Notes: generated by a model from the letters alone, not told the origin. A DNA stretch of 32,806 bases from Halorhabdus amylolytica (GCF_004944975.1 NZ_SPQG01000001.1:1-32806); one strand, 5' to 3'; counted from the stretch's first letter, positions 22,616-30,697 are shown. Made by a program: numbers and translations.

Positions 22616-24589
22616 TTACCGCTCGAATCCGGGGTCACGGAGTGAATCGATACGATCGATTTCGTCGGGAGAAAGTCGGTGTGTGCCAGCGGCCAGGTTC
22701 GAAACGATGTGGGCCGGCGTCGTGCTCGAAGGGATCGCCACGACGTTTCGGGAGACGTTCCAGGCGATGACGACCCCAGCCGGCGAGAGATCGTACTGCT
22801 CACCGATCTCGGCCAATACTGGCTCGTCCAGCAGACCCGGTGCGGACAGCGGGGAGTGAGCGACCACTCTGATTCCGCGTTCGTGACAGAACGAGACGAG
22901 GTCGTTTCGCGGCTGGTAGGGATGGCGTTCGATCTGAACGATCGCCGGTCGAACGGTGCCCGTTTCGAGGATCGTCTCCAGTTGGGGTTGCGTGACGTTC
23001 GAGGCGCCGAGCGTCCGGGACAGTCCCCGATCGTGGATGGCTTCGAGATTCTTCCAGGCCGTTTCGAGCGATATGTCGTCCGTCTCGATATCACCGTCGT
23101 CGTTTTCGGGGAACGTCAGTGCCTCCTGACGCTCGACGGGCAGTTCGGCCAGCCGCGTCAGCGGACCGCGATGGGCCCAGGCCTCGGGCCAGTGTAACGC
23201 GTAGCAGTCAAACGCGTCGATGCCGAGCTCGGCGAGACTTCCCGTTGCGGCCTCGAACATGTGTTCGCGCCGATGGTTCGTCCGCCAGACTTTCCCGAGG
23301 ACGAAGACGGCCTCGCGGTCGGGCGCACCGGGTGCGGAAAGCAACTCGCCGATCCGATGCTCGTTGCCGTAGAGTTCCGCGCTGTCGAGCAAGCGATAGC
23401 CCGCGTCCATGGCCGTCGCGATCGAGTCCCGGCGCTCGACGTACTCGCCGTCACGATATCGCGAACAGCCAAAGCCGATCGGCGGCAGGTCGATCCCGTC
23501 TCGGTCAGTCGCTTGGCCATCTCGGACGCTCGGACGAACGTCCTGATCGGGGAGCGGATCACGGGCCACCCCGAAGTCGCGGACCGTCACCGGCCCGCCG
23601 TTCGCAGCGGCGTCCTCGATGGCGTTGCAGACGGCGACGACGTGAGCTCCCCGCCGAGCGCTTTCCCGAGAGGGAGCTCCCGCAGCGACGGTATCGGCGA
23701 GTCGCTGGACGGCGTCGATGTATTCGATCGACGACGAGGGTGATTGTGGCGGTACTGTGGTATACTCCCGACCGACGCGACCGAACTGGACGTGGTCGAC
23801 GGCCGTCTCCATCGCGCCAGTCCCGTCCAGATACAACGAACCGTCGTCGCCGTGGAGTTCCAGGCCGTAGAACTCCCGACTCCGGTGGGGCGCGTAGAAA
23901 CTTGCCGTCAGCCGGACGGTCGGGCCGGACTCGAAGGCGAGCATCGCCTCGATGTGGCTGGGTGCCGACGGTCGTCGTTGCTCCCGCTCGGGCCAGCTGT
24001 CCAGCGTGTCGGCGACGCGAACCGTCTCGACAGGGCCAAACCACGAAACGAGTAACGTCAACGGATAGACACCGCCGTCGTACAGCGGGCCGATCTCTAG
24101 AAACGAGTCCGGTCGGTCGTGCCAGTCCGTCACGCGACCCACGTGGGCGTGAGCGTAGCCCAGTTGCACGGGACCTGGACGGCCGTCGGCGAGGACGCGT
24201 GCCGCCCGACGCTGTGACGGTCCCTGGGGATTCTCGGGGGCCACGCCGAGGGCGAGGTTACGTTCGCGTGCCATCGATAGCAACTGCCCGGCGGTCTCGC
24301 CGTCGAGCGCGAGCGGTTTCTGGGAGTAGACGTGTCGGTCCGCCGCGAGTGCCGTTCTGGTCACCTCGGCGTGGGCGGCGTGGGTCGTCAGGTTCACGAC
24401 GATTGGCGCATCGACTGTCGAGAGCGCCGTCTCCAGGTCGGTAAACCACGGAGAGTCGTTCTCAGCCGCGAGATTTTTTGCCCGCTCGCCGTCGATATCA
24501 CAGACGCCGGCCAGCGAGAGCGAAGTCGATTCCAGGCCCGACGCGTACTCGGATGCGATCGCACCGGCGCCGACGAACAGACAGTCCAT
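22616..24589 (-). CDS. Fused Gfo/Idh/MocA oxidoreductase and aldo/keto reductase
   Basis: A 657-residue two-enzyme fusion. Residues 1 to about 355 are a Gfo/Idh/MocA sugar-type dehydrogenase. It has the NAD(P) fold at MDCLFVGAGAIASEYASGLE, the lysine motif in HVYSQKPLALDG, and EIGPLYDGGVYPLTLLV in the catalytic region, with tyrosine where many members have histidine. After a linker near 355-380, residues about 380-657 are an aldo/keto reductase barrel with the tetrad aspartate and tyrosine in RLLDSAELYGNE, lysine in FVLGKVWRT and histidine in CYALHWPEAW. The open frame extends 280 codons further upstream, but that part is antisense to the next gene. The ATG at 24587-24589 begins the fold exactly. 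The two domains may act in turn on one sugar. Confidence 0.88.
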   Translation of the reverse strand: MDCLFVGAGAIASEYASGLESTSLSLAGVCDIDGERAKNLAAENDSPWFTDLETALSTVDAPIVVNLTTHAAHAEVTRTALAADRHVYSQKPLALDGETAGQLLSMARERNLALGVAPENPQGPSQRRAARVLADGRPGPVQLGYAHAHVGRVTDWHDRPDSFLEIGPLYDGGVYPLTLLVSWFGPVETVRVADTLDSWPEREQRRPSAPSHIEAMLAFESGPTVRLTASFYAPHRSREFYGLELHGDDGSLYLDGTGAMETAVDHVQFGRVGREYTTVPPQSPSSSIEYIDAVQRLADTVAAGAPSRESARRGAHVVAVCNAIEDAAANGGPVTVRDFGVARDPLPDQDVRPSVRDGQATDRDGIDLPPIGFGCSRYRDGEYVERRDSIATAMDAGYRLLDSAELYGNEHRIGELLSAPGAPDREAVFVLGKVWRTNHRREHMFEAATGSLAELGIDAFDCYALHWPEAWAHRGPLTRLAELPVERQEALTFPENDDGDIETDDISLETAWKNLEAIHDRGLSRTLGASNVTQPQLETILETGTVRPAIVQIERHPYQPRNDLVSFCHERGIRVVAHSPLSAPGLLDEPVLAEIGEQYDLSPAGVVIAWNVSRNVVAIPSSTTPAHIVSNLAAGTHRLSPDEIDRIDSLRDPGFER

Positions 24590-24603
24590 GGACCTACCCC
24601 GGG

Positions 24604-24625
24604 CGGGACGCACTAATGCGTCCCG
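24604..24625. promoter_or_regulatory. Perfect palindrome in the divergent promoter region
   Basis: Arms CGGGACGCA and TGCGTCCCG surround a CTAA spacer. It lies 15-36 bases before the oxidoreductase-fusion ATG and covers the position where its TATA box is expected (minus-strand GCATTAGTG). It is therefore a candidate operator for the divergent pair at 24589 and 24707. Confidence 0.55.
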
Positions 24626-24706
24626 GCGAGCGCAGTCTCTTCGAGGGGTTGAGGGTGACGGACGCCCGGGCGATGCCGTTTTGTCCACCCGAAACGAACG
24701 GCGACC

Positions 24707-25591
24707 GTGACAGAACCGGGAATGGGTCGGCTCGGGACCGCCTACCTCCGGGGACTGCAGGCGATCGGCAAGCGGCTCGACACCGGGACGAACGTCTTCG
24801 AGCGCGACTGGGACGTACTGGTTGTCCTCGACGCTTGCCGGGCGGACCTTCTGCGGGCGGTCGCCCCGGAAACGGATCTGATCAACGAAGTCGATTCGAT
24901 GCGATCTGTCGGTAGTTCCTCCTCGGAGTGGCTCGAAAACACGTTTCCCGGTCACCCGGAGACCGCCCGAACGGTAATGGTAACCGGGAACACCTGGACC
25001 GACCGCTACGTCGAGGCCGACGCCTTCGTCGCGCTGGACGAAGTCTGGAAGTACGCCTGGGACGAGGACCTGGGAACGATTCCGGCGCGGACGGTCACCG
25101 ACCGGGCGATCGCGATGGCCCGGAATCGACAGCCTGAGCGGCTGGTCGTCCACTACATGCAGCCTCACCACCCGTTCGTCCCGGACCCGCTTGCGGAAGA
25201 CGACGGCATGGTTCGGAACAGCGATCACAGCAACCCGGCGAACCCGTGGGTCGCCCTTCGACGTGGCGAGATCGCGACCGGCCGTGTGTGGGACGCCTAC
25301 GAGGCCAACCTCAGACACGTGCTCGAGGAGGTCGAAACCCTGGTGGACAACGTGACGGGCCACGTCACGATCACCGCGGATCACGGCAATCTCTTCGGCG
25401 AGTGGGGACTGTACGGCCATCCGATGCACCTCCCGCTACCGCCGGTGTTGACAGTCCCGTGGGCCGAGACGACGGGTGGCGGTCAAACCGCCTACGCTCC
25501 GAAGTTAGCGCCCCCGGAGCCCCTTCCCGTGAATCGTGTCTACGGGGCGGACGGCGATCGAGAGCGACTCGACGCGCTCGGCTACCGATAA
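24707..25591 (+). CDS. Alkaline-phosphatase-superfamily (sulfatase-like) protein
   Basis: A 294-residue protein of the alkaline phosphatase superfamily. Metal-site motifs are LVVLDACRADLL near residue 40, which has aspartate and a neighbouring cysteine, and HVTITADHGNLFGEWGLYGH near residue 225. VVHYMQPHHPFVPDP is another conserved stretch. This haloarchaeal group typically sits in cell-surface glycan clusters, but whether it acts on sulfate, phosphate or phosphoglycerol esters is unknown. The start is GTG at 24707 or ATG at 24722 (MGRLGTAYL). No signal peptide is seen, so it is probably cytoplasmic. It is divergent from the oxidoreductase fusion and 46 bases before the glycosyltransferase gene. 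Confidence 0.8.
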   Translation: MTEPGMGRLGTAYLRGLQAIGKRLDTGTNVFERDWDVLVVLDACRADLLRAVAPETDLINEVDSMRSVGSSSSEWLENTFPGHPETARTVMVTGNTWTDRYVEADAFVALDEVWKYAWDEDLGTIPARTVTDRAIAMARNRQPERLVVHYMQPHHPFVPDPLAEDDGMVRNSDHSNPANPWVALRRGEIATGRVWDAYEANLRHVLEEVETLVDNVTGHVTITADHGNLFGEWGLYGHPMHLPLPPVLTVPWAETTGGGQTAYAPKLAPPEPLPVNRVYGADGDRERLDALGYR

Positions 25592-25606
25592 CAGACCGGA
25601 GCCCGG

Positions 25607-25616
25607 GGTATATTTT
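25607..25616 (+). promoter_or_regulatory. TATA box of the glycosyltransferase gene
   Basis: GGTATATTTT lies 22-31 bases before the ATG at 25638. It indicates the glycosyltransferase has its own promoter and supports this start rather than an in-frame ATG at 25536 inside the preceding gene. Confidence 0.6.
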
Positions 25617-25637
25617 CTTCCGGCCCAAACGCCCCAC

Positions 25638-26750
25638 ATGGCACAGGTCGCCGTCCTCCACAACACGCTCGACTTCCAGGGCGGTGCGGACGCGGTATGT
25701 CTGGGGACCTGTGAGGCACTGCTTGCCGACCACGAGGTCACGCTATTCACCCTCAGCGAGACTGATCCCGCCGTCCTGGCGGACCGGTTCGACGCAGACC
25801 TCGAGGGGCTTGCGGTACGGACGCCACCGGCCAATGGACCGATTGCGAGGACACTCGCCCGGCTCGGCCCAACGATCGGACCACAACTGGCCTTTCGAAG
25901 CGTGCTCGTCTGGCGGTACTTCCGAGGACACGCGGAGGCGTTCGATCTGACGGTGAGTACCGCAAACGAGTTCTCACTCCCGGGGCCGTCCGTCCAGTAC
26001 GTCCACTACCCGCAGTTTCACCTCCGAGACCGCGCGGACGCCGATTCCGGCCGACTGAATCCAGTGTGGAGCCGGGTGTCCGGTCCTGACCGATGGAACC
26101 TTCGACGTGCGACGCTGCTCGCGAACTCGGCGTGGACTGCCGACGTGGTCGAAAATATCTACGGCGTGCGTCCCGAGGTACTGCACCCGCCAGTCGACCC
26201 GGTCGAGGGCGGTCTCGACTGGGACGACCGCGAACGCGGGATCGTCGTCGTCGGGCGGATCGCGCCCGATAAGCGGGTACTGGACGCGATATCTATCGTC
26301 GACAGTCTCCGCGACCGCGGCCACGATATCCATCTCCACGTCGTCGGGTCAGCGCCGCGCTCCTATCGGCGGTATGCCCAGCAGGTCGCGTCGGCCGCCG
26401 GCCAGCGATCCTACGTCGCCCTCGAACGTGACGTCCCCCGCGAACAACTGCAAGCCCTGCTTCGAACCCACCGCTACGGGCTGAACCTCAAGCCTGACGA
26501 ACACTTCGGTATGTCTGTCGCCGAGTACGTCTCGGCCGGAATGATCGCGTTCGCACCCGACAGCGGCGGTCAACGGGACGTTCTCGACGGGCGGTCGGAT
26601 CGGTTGTTCGACTCGCCGGAGTCGGCCGTCGACCTGATCGAATCGGCGATCCGCACTGACGACCGTCCGTCGCTTCCCCGAGATCGCTTCACCCGCGACC
26701 GCTTCAAAGCCGCGATCAACGAGTACGTAAATCGAGTGATAGCACGATAG
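25638..26750 (+). CDS. Glycosyltransferase family 4 protein
   Basis: A 370-residue GT-B fold glycosyltransferase. The N-terminal domain starts VAVLHNTLDFQGGADAVCLG, the acceptor-side glycine-rich loop. The C-terminal domain has GIVVVGRIAPDKRVLDAI near residues 205-220 and LKPDEHFGMSVAEYVSAG near 290, which contains the E-x7-E nucleotide-sugar site. It transfers a sugar from a nucleotide or lipid-linked donor; donor and acceptor are not predictable. Context (phosphatase-like gene before, HAD hydrolase after) fits assembly of a surface glycan or glycolipid. Confidence 0.9.
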   Translation: MAQVAVLHNTLDFQGGADAVCLGTCEALLADHEVTLFTLSETDPAVLADRFDADLEGLAVRTPPANGPIARTLARLGPTIGPQLAFRSVLVWRYFRGHAEAFDLTVSTANEFSLPGPSVQYVHYPQFHLRDRADADSGRLNPVWSRVSGPDRWNLRRATLLANSAWTADVVENIYGVRPEVLHPPVDPVEGGLDWDDRERGIVVVGRIAPDKRVLDAISIVDSLRDRGHDIHLHVVGSAPRSYRRYAQQVASAAGQRSYVALERDVPREQLQALLRTHRYGLNLKPDEHFGMSVAEYVSAGMIAFAPDSGGQRDVLDGRSDRLFDSPESAVDLIESAIRTDDRPSLPRDRFTRDRFKAAINEYVNRVIAR

Positions 26751-26816
26751 CAGTCCGTCGTGGATCCGGGACGCGGAACGTGACGCTTTTCGCCGTGACG
26801 GTCTGACCATCGGACG

Positions 26817-27467
26817 ATGAACGTCGGTTTCGATCTGGATGGTGTCCTCTTGGACTCGGCGTCCGATCTGTCCTGGCTCGACCGTGGACTCGACGACGCG
26901 TTGGCGGAACTCGGTATCGAACGGACCGAGGCCAACCGCCGAAAACTCTACCCTGACGCGATCGCCGACCTCGAGTCGGTCGCCGAGGAGTTCGACGTCG
27001 ACCCGGACACCCTCTGGGCGGCGCGGACGCGCAACTACACTGGTGGGAAGGTAGAAGCTATCCGCTCCGGTGAACTCGGGCCCTACGGGGACATCGACGC
27101 TATCGGCCGACTTCTCGACGAGACGTTGTTCTGCGTGAGCAACTCCCCGCAGGAGGTCGTCGACGTGTTCTTGGATGAGACCGGGCTCGACGAGCACTTC
27201 GCCGTCGCGGTCGGTCGAGGACATTCCCGAGAAGCGCTCGATCGTCTCAAGCCCGATCCTGCGCTGTTCGAGCCGGTAGCCGACGTCCTCGATGACGACG
27301 AATACGTCTACGTGGGCGATCGGGATAGTGACCGTCAGTTCGCCGTCCGGACCGGGATGGGATACGTCCACCTGGATCGTCGTGAGCGGACACTCGACGA
27401 CGCGGTCGCAGATATCGAGAACGGGGACTGGGAGACACCGGAACCCAGTCAGTCAAAGTCGTCGTAG
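26817..27467 (+). CDS. HAD-superfamily hydrolase
   Basis: A 216-residue HAD phosphatase. Motif I is GFDLDGVLLDS with the nucleophile and acid aspartates, motif II is the serine in FCVSNSPQEV, motif III is the lysine in DRLKPDPALF, and motif IV is YVYVGDRDSD. A small helical cap lies between motifs I and II, as in phosphoglycolate- or beta-phosphoglucomutase-like members. The substrate is probably a small phosphorylated sugar or metabolite. The start is ATG at 26817. Its last 19 bases overlap the 3' end of hisS on the other strand. Confidence 0.88.
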   Translation: MNVGFDLDGVLLDSASDLSWLDRGLDDALAELGIERTEANRRKLYPDAIADLESVAEEFDVDPDTLWAARTRNYTGGKVEAIRSGELGPYGDIDAIGRLLDETLFCVSNSPQEVVDVFLDETGLDEHFAVAVGRGHSREALDRLKPDPALFEPVADVLDDDEYVYVGDRDSDRQFAVRTGMGYVHLDRRERTLDDAVADIENGDWETPEPSQSKSS

Positions 27468-28753
27468 GTCGGTCGACCGCGGTCGCCAGGGAACGAATCG
27501 ACGGGTACCTGCACTTGCTCGCCCGACGCCATGTCTTTGACCGTGATCTCGTCGTCTTCGAGGTCCCGTTCGCCGACGATGATCGCCGTCTCGGCGTTGA
27601 TCGAGTCGGCGTAGTCCAGTTGTGCGCCAAAGGAGCGATCGGAGACGTCGGTCTCGACGACGTTCCCCTCTTGGCGCAACTCGCGGGCGATCCGCGCCGC
27701 GACGGGCCGAGTGTCGCCGACCTGCAGGACGTAGTAGTCCGTCGAGAGTTCTTCTTCCGGCCAGACGCCCGCCCGCTGGAGCAGGAGGGGAAGCGTCGAG
27801 TTCATCACCCCCGGCGCGACACCGACCGCCGGGGTGGGCTGGCCGCCGAAGCTCTCGATGAGGTCATCGTAGCGGCCGCCGCCGAAGACCGCCCGGGAGA
27901 CCTCGCCGACGGAGTCGAAACATTCGAAGACGACGCCTGTGTAGTAGTCCAGCCCGCGAGCAGTCTCCAGGGAAAGCGTACAGTACTCCCGGACACCGAA
28001 GTCCTCGGCGGCGTCCAAGACGGCCTGGAGGTTCTCGACGGCGTCGGCAACGCGGTCGGTCCCGGCGAAGTCGGTCAGTTCGCCGAGGTCGTCGGTCGCG
28101 AGCAGGTCGTCGAACTGCTCGGCTTGCTCGTAAGAGAGGCCGGAGTCGGTCAGGAGATCGTAGTATTCGGCCTCCTCGATCTTCTCGCTCTTGTCGACAG
28201 CCCGGATCGCCGCGCGGGTGTCGATGTCGGCGTCGAATGCCTCCAGTAGGCCGCCAAGGATGTCACGATGTGAGACCCTGAAGTCGAAATCCTCGGCGTC
28301 GAGACCGAGGTTCGTCAGCGCGTCGGCGGCAAAGGCGAGGATCTCAGCGTCAGCTTCGGGTTCCTCGCTGCCGAAGATGTCGACGTTGGTCTGGTAGAAC
28401 TCCCGGAAGCGACCCTGCTGGGGCTCCTCGTAGCGCCAGAACGGCCGGGTGGAGTACCACTTGATCGGCTTGGCGAGGGCTTGCTGTTTCGCGACCACCA
28501 TCCGGGCGACCGTGGGCGTGAGTTCGGGTGTCAGCGCCACGTCGCGGCCACCCTGGTCCTCGAAACTGTAGAGATCCTCGACGATCTCCTCACCGCTCTT
28601 CTCGACGTACAGCCGCGTCTCCTCCAAGGCGGGCGTCGCGATCTCACGAAAGCCATACTGCTGGGCGGTATCCTCGACTGTATCGATGACCTCACGGTGG
28701 GCCGCCATCTCCGCGGGATAGAAGTCCCGAAACCCCTTGATACCGTCGTACAT
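27449..28753 (-). CDS. hisS: Histidyl-tRNA synthetase
   Basis: Charges tRNA-His. The 434-residue class II synthetase begins MYDGIKGFRDFYPAEM. It shows motif 2 as PFWRYEEPQQGRFREFYQ, the histidine-specific loop TARGLDYYTGVVFE with GGGRYDDL, and the motif 3 region TPAVGVAPGV. The C-terminal anticodon-binding domain (about residues 330-434) has YYVLQVGDTRPVAARIAREL and AETAIIVGERDLEDDEITVKDM. The ATG at 28751-28753 is the family start; the frame is open ten codons further. It is convergent and slightly overlapping with the HAD gene. Confidence 0.97.
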   Translation of the reverse strand: MYDGIKGFRDFYPAEMAAHREVIDTVEDTAQQYGFREIATPALEETRLYVEKSGEEIVEDLYSFEDQGGRDVALTPELTPTVARMVVAKQQALAKPIKWYSTRPFWRYEEPQQGRFREFYQTNVDIFGSEEPEADAEILAFAADALTNLGLDAEDFDFRVSHRDILGGLLEAFDADIDTRAAIRAVDKSEKIEEAEYYDLLTDSGLSYEQAEQFDDLLATDDLGELTDFAGTDRVADAVENLQAVLDAAEDFGVREYCTLSLETARGLDYYTGVVFECFDSVGEVSRAVFGGGRYDDLIESFGGQPTPAVGVAPGVMNSTLPLLLQRAGVWPEEELSTDYYVLQVGDTRPVAARIARELRQEGNVVETDVSDRSFGAQLDYADSINAETAIIVGERDLEDDEITVKDMASGEQVQVPVDSFPGDRGRPTYDDFD

Positions 28754-29033
28754 ATCCCCGCATTCGGACAGTGCGCGTTTCAACCCTTCCTTCCGGTCGC
28801 GTCAAGAACGCTGACGGATACACGATTCGTTGCGCGACTTCGTCAATCCTGTTTGTCGCCGGAGTCGGTCGGTCCTCGATCGGATCGACGGCGGTCTCCA
28901 TCCACGTCTCGACGGCATCGTCGGAGAATCCACCGTCGATAGCGTCGGCTGTGGCACTGCGGAAAAGACCGGCGGATGCGGCGGCGTGCTCGGCGTCGGC
29001 GATCGCCCAGAAGCGGTCGCGATGGTCGGTCAC
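28692..29033 (-). CDS. Hypothetical protein with GTG start overlapping hisS
   Basis: A 113-residue frame starting MTDHRDRFWAIADAEHAAAS at GTG 29031-29033. A strong TATA-like box AAATATTCG lies 20-29 bases upstream. The first roughly 70 residues are acidic and look like a real haloarchaeal protein. The last 35 are basic and run 62 bases into hisS in another frame, as if the true end were lost by a frameshift or the gene naturally overlaps. No family is recognised. It is just upstream of hisS on the same strand and may be co-transcribed with it. Confidence 0.5.
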   Translation of the reverse strand: MTDHRDRFWAIADAEHAAASAGLFRSATADAIDGGFSDDAVETWMETAVDPIEDRPTPATNRIDEVAQRIVYPSAFLTRPEGRVETRTVRMRGYVRRYQGVSGLLSRGDGGPP

Positions 29034-29052
29034 TCTTAACCCGATTGGCTAC

Positions 29053-29062
29053 GAATATTTAC
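29053..29062 (-). promoter_or_regulatory. TATA-like box before the GTG-start gene and hisS
   Basis: The minus strand reads GTAAATATTC, 20-29 bases before the GTG at 29033. It overlaps the stop codon of the preceding small gene. Confidence 0.5.
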
Positions 29063-29223
29063 TCTGTTCGAGAAGTGGATTCGTCGCTCTCGTCCGCTTG
29101 AGAGATATTCTCCGAGAGCTTTTCTTCGACTTGGCCCTTCCTTCCGCTGAATATCTGCCCTTCAAACGAAGGACGCCCCTCTATCTCCGCTTCCGCTGGC
29201 TCCGTAGTCTTGTCGTCACGCAT
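29059..29223 (-). CDS. Small hydrophilic protein, downstream member of a pair
   Basis: A 54-residue protein starting MRDDKTTEPAEAEIEGRPSF and rich in charged residues. It shares the motif RPSFEGQ-x-F-x-G with its upstream neighbour (RPEFEGQPMFTG). The ATG at 29221-29223 lies inside the end of that neighbour (8-base overlap), suggesting coupled translation. No family is recognised, and disorder is likely. The start chosen gives the overlap and the shared motif; the frame is open upstream but that part is antisense-like. Confidence 0.55.
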   Translation of the reverse strand: MRDDKTTEPAEAEIEGRPSFEGQIFSGRKGQVEEKLSENISQADESDESTSRTE

Positions 29224-29341
29224 CTGTCTCGCCTTCGTACTCACCGTGGAAATCGCCCGTGAACATCGGCTGGCCTTCGAATTCGGGGCGATCTTCGTCG
29301 TCTGCATCGCCCCCGGACTCGGATGTTTCAGATGGACCCAT
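29216..29341 (-). CDS. Small acidic protein, upstream member of a pair
   Basis: A 41-residue protein, MGPSETSESGGDADDEDRPE continuing to FEGQPMFTGDFHGEYEGETD and a final alanine. The ATG is at 29339-29341 and the stop at 29216-29218. It is very acidic, with a central RPEFEGQPMFTG motif also seen in the next gene, so the two look like diverged duplicates. An AT-rich box (ATAATATAG) lies about 14-22 bases upstream, slightly close for a leaderless transcript. Function unknown. Confidence 0.5.
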   Translation of the reverse strand: MGPSETSESGGDADDEDRPEFEGQPMFTGDFHGEYEGETDA

Positions 29342-29444
29342 TGTTACTCGTATCTATATTATCGACATGAATTGGTCTTTGGTCCGTTGACGCCACCACA
29401 CGCGCACCCCCCTGTGTGCTTGTGTGTGAAAGCGGGTATACCAC

Positions 29445-29490
29445 TTGACATCCTCCCCGCGCTGAAGCGCGAGGCTTTCGCCTCGAACCT
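29445..29490 (+). mobile_element. Orphan IS200/IS605-type terminal hairpin (remnant)
   Basis: Begins TTGACATCCTCCCCGCGCTG, with a stem GCGC/GCGC at 29459-29470 and then a second stem GAGGC/GCCTC at 29471-29484. It is the same type of motif as 9361-9396, with compensating stem changes. It resembles the haloarchaeal tnpB-side transposon end as I remember it. No transposase gene is present nearby. Confidence 0.5.
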
Positions 29491-29654
29491 CCCGTAAAAA
29501 GCAGGTTCAATAGTACTTGCGGTGGCATGACATCTTGGACTGTCTCAGTCGTGGAGGCAGGCATGGAACGTGGTCGATGCGGGAGGGGGGCTCGCTTTTC
29601 TTTTCGGCGCGAACGCAGTGAGCGCCGAGGTGTTTTTCGTCGAGCATTTTGCAA

Positions 29655-29681
29655 GGGGGTCCCCACTGGTGACCCCCCGCA
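29655..29681 (-). terminator. Hairpin downstream of menB
   Basis: On the minus strand GGGGGGTCACC and GGGGACCCCC form a GC-rich stem shortly after the menB stop, followed by TTGCAAAA. This could end menB transcription, although archaeal termination mainly depends on T-runs. Confidence 0.35.
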
Positions 29682-29692
29682 GTAAAAGTCGT

Positions 29693-30577
29693 CTAGTAGT
29701 GCCAGGGATAGTCGTCGAAATCTGGTTCCCGACCCTCGTTGAAGGCGTCCCTTCCTTCGTGAGCTTCGTCGGTCATGTACGCGAGGCGCGTGGCTTCCCC
29801 GGAAAAGACTTGCTGGCCGACCATGCCGTCCTCGGGGAGGTTGAACGCGTACTTGAGCATCCGCATCGCAGTGGGGGACTTGCCCTCGATGCGCTCGGCC
29901 CATTCCAGGGCCGTCTCTTCCAGTTCCTCGTGGGGAACGACCTCGTTGACCATTCCCATGTCGGCGGCTTCCGCGGCGTCGTAGGTCTTCCCGAGGAAGA
30001 ATACCTCACGGGCCTTTTTCTGTCCTATTTGGCGGGCGAGATAGGCGGAGCCGAACCCCCCGTCGAAACTCCCCACGTCGGGGTCGGTCTGGAGAAACTT
30101 CGCGTGTTCTTCGCTGGCCAGCGTCATGTCACAGATCACGTGCAGCGAGTGGCCGCCGCCGACCGCCCAGCCGGGAACGACCGCGACGACGGGTTTAGGC
30201 ATGTGACGGATCTGACGCTGTACTTCGAGAATATGAAGGCGGGGCCCCTCTCCCTCGGTATCTCCGTCCTCGTACTCGTACCCGGCATCGCCACGGATCG
30301 ACTGATCTCCCCCAGCGGAGAACGCCCAGCCACCGTCTTGCGAGGAGGGGCCGTTGCCGGTCAGGAGAACACAGCCGACATCGGTCTGGCGTTTGGCGTG
30401 ATCGAGTGCGGCCGAAAGTTCGTCGACTGTCTCCGGCCGGAAGGCATTGCGAACGTCGGGACGGTCGAAGGCGATGCGGACGGCTCCCACGTCGCGGGCA
30501 CGATGGTAGGTGATGTCGGTGAAATCGACCGACTCGATCGGTTGCCAGCGATCGGGCTCGAAAATATCCGAAACCAT
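29693..30577 (-). CDS. menB: 1,4-dihydroxy-2-naphthoyl-CoA synthase
   Basis: Crotonase-fold enzyme that cyclises o-succinylbenzoyl-CoA in menaquinone synthesis. The 294-residue sequence has the MenB hallmarks: AFDRPDVRNAFRPETVDEL, the oxyanion-hole segment AFSAGGDQSIRGDAGY, VVAVVPGWAVGGGHSLHVIC, FLQTDPDVGSFDGGFGSAYL, and the C-terminal tail REPDFDDYPWHY. The start is ATG at 30575-30577 (MVSDIFEPD) or two codons earlier at 30583. Other men genes are not in the window. It is divergent from the PRC-barrel gene. Confidence 0.95.
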   Translation of the reverse strand: MVSDIFEPDRWQPIESVDFTDITYHRARDVGAVRIAFDRPDVRNAFRPETVDELSAALDHAKRQTDVGCVLLTGNGPSSQDGGWAFSAGGDQSIRGDAGYEYEDGDTEGEGPRLHILEVQRQIRHMPKPVVAVVPGWAVGGGHSLHVICDMTLASEEHAKFLQTDPDVGSFDGGFGSAYLARQIGQKKAREVFFLGKTYDAAEAADMGMVNEVVPHEELEETALEWAERIEGKSPTAMRMLKYAFNLPEDGMVGQQVFSGEATRLAYMTDEAHEGRDAFNEGREPDFDDYPWHY

Positions 30578-30697
30578 ACCCATCGTCGGGTCGGCCCGAA
30601 GAAAAACGTCCCGGACAGGTCGGAACGGACGACGTGGGGAAGGCCGGCGTCTGACGCTCTGCCAAGAATTAAGGCACCCCCTCCCCAGATTCCGAGT

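Larger units (their letters stand above)
29342..29692. other. Gene-free interval with several hairpins
   Basis: I see no gene between the small-protein pair and menB. The interval holds the IS200/IS605-like end at 29445-29480, a GGCGC/GCGCC hairpin near 29608-29630 and a strong hairpin at 29655-29681 next to the menB stop. Confidence 0.6.

Noticed and set aside
24590-25429. N-terminal 280 codons of the long open frame continuing upstream of the oxidoreductase fusion
   Set aside because: It is antisense to the alkaline-phosphatase-superfamily gene, lacks any recognisable domain, and the Rossmann fold of the fusion starts exactly at the ATG at 24589.
29570-30697. Upstream part of the plus-strand frame that ends in the PRC-barrel gene
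   Set aside because: Antisense to menB; the PRC-barrel protein begins at its own ATG at 30698 behind a TATA-like box.
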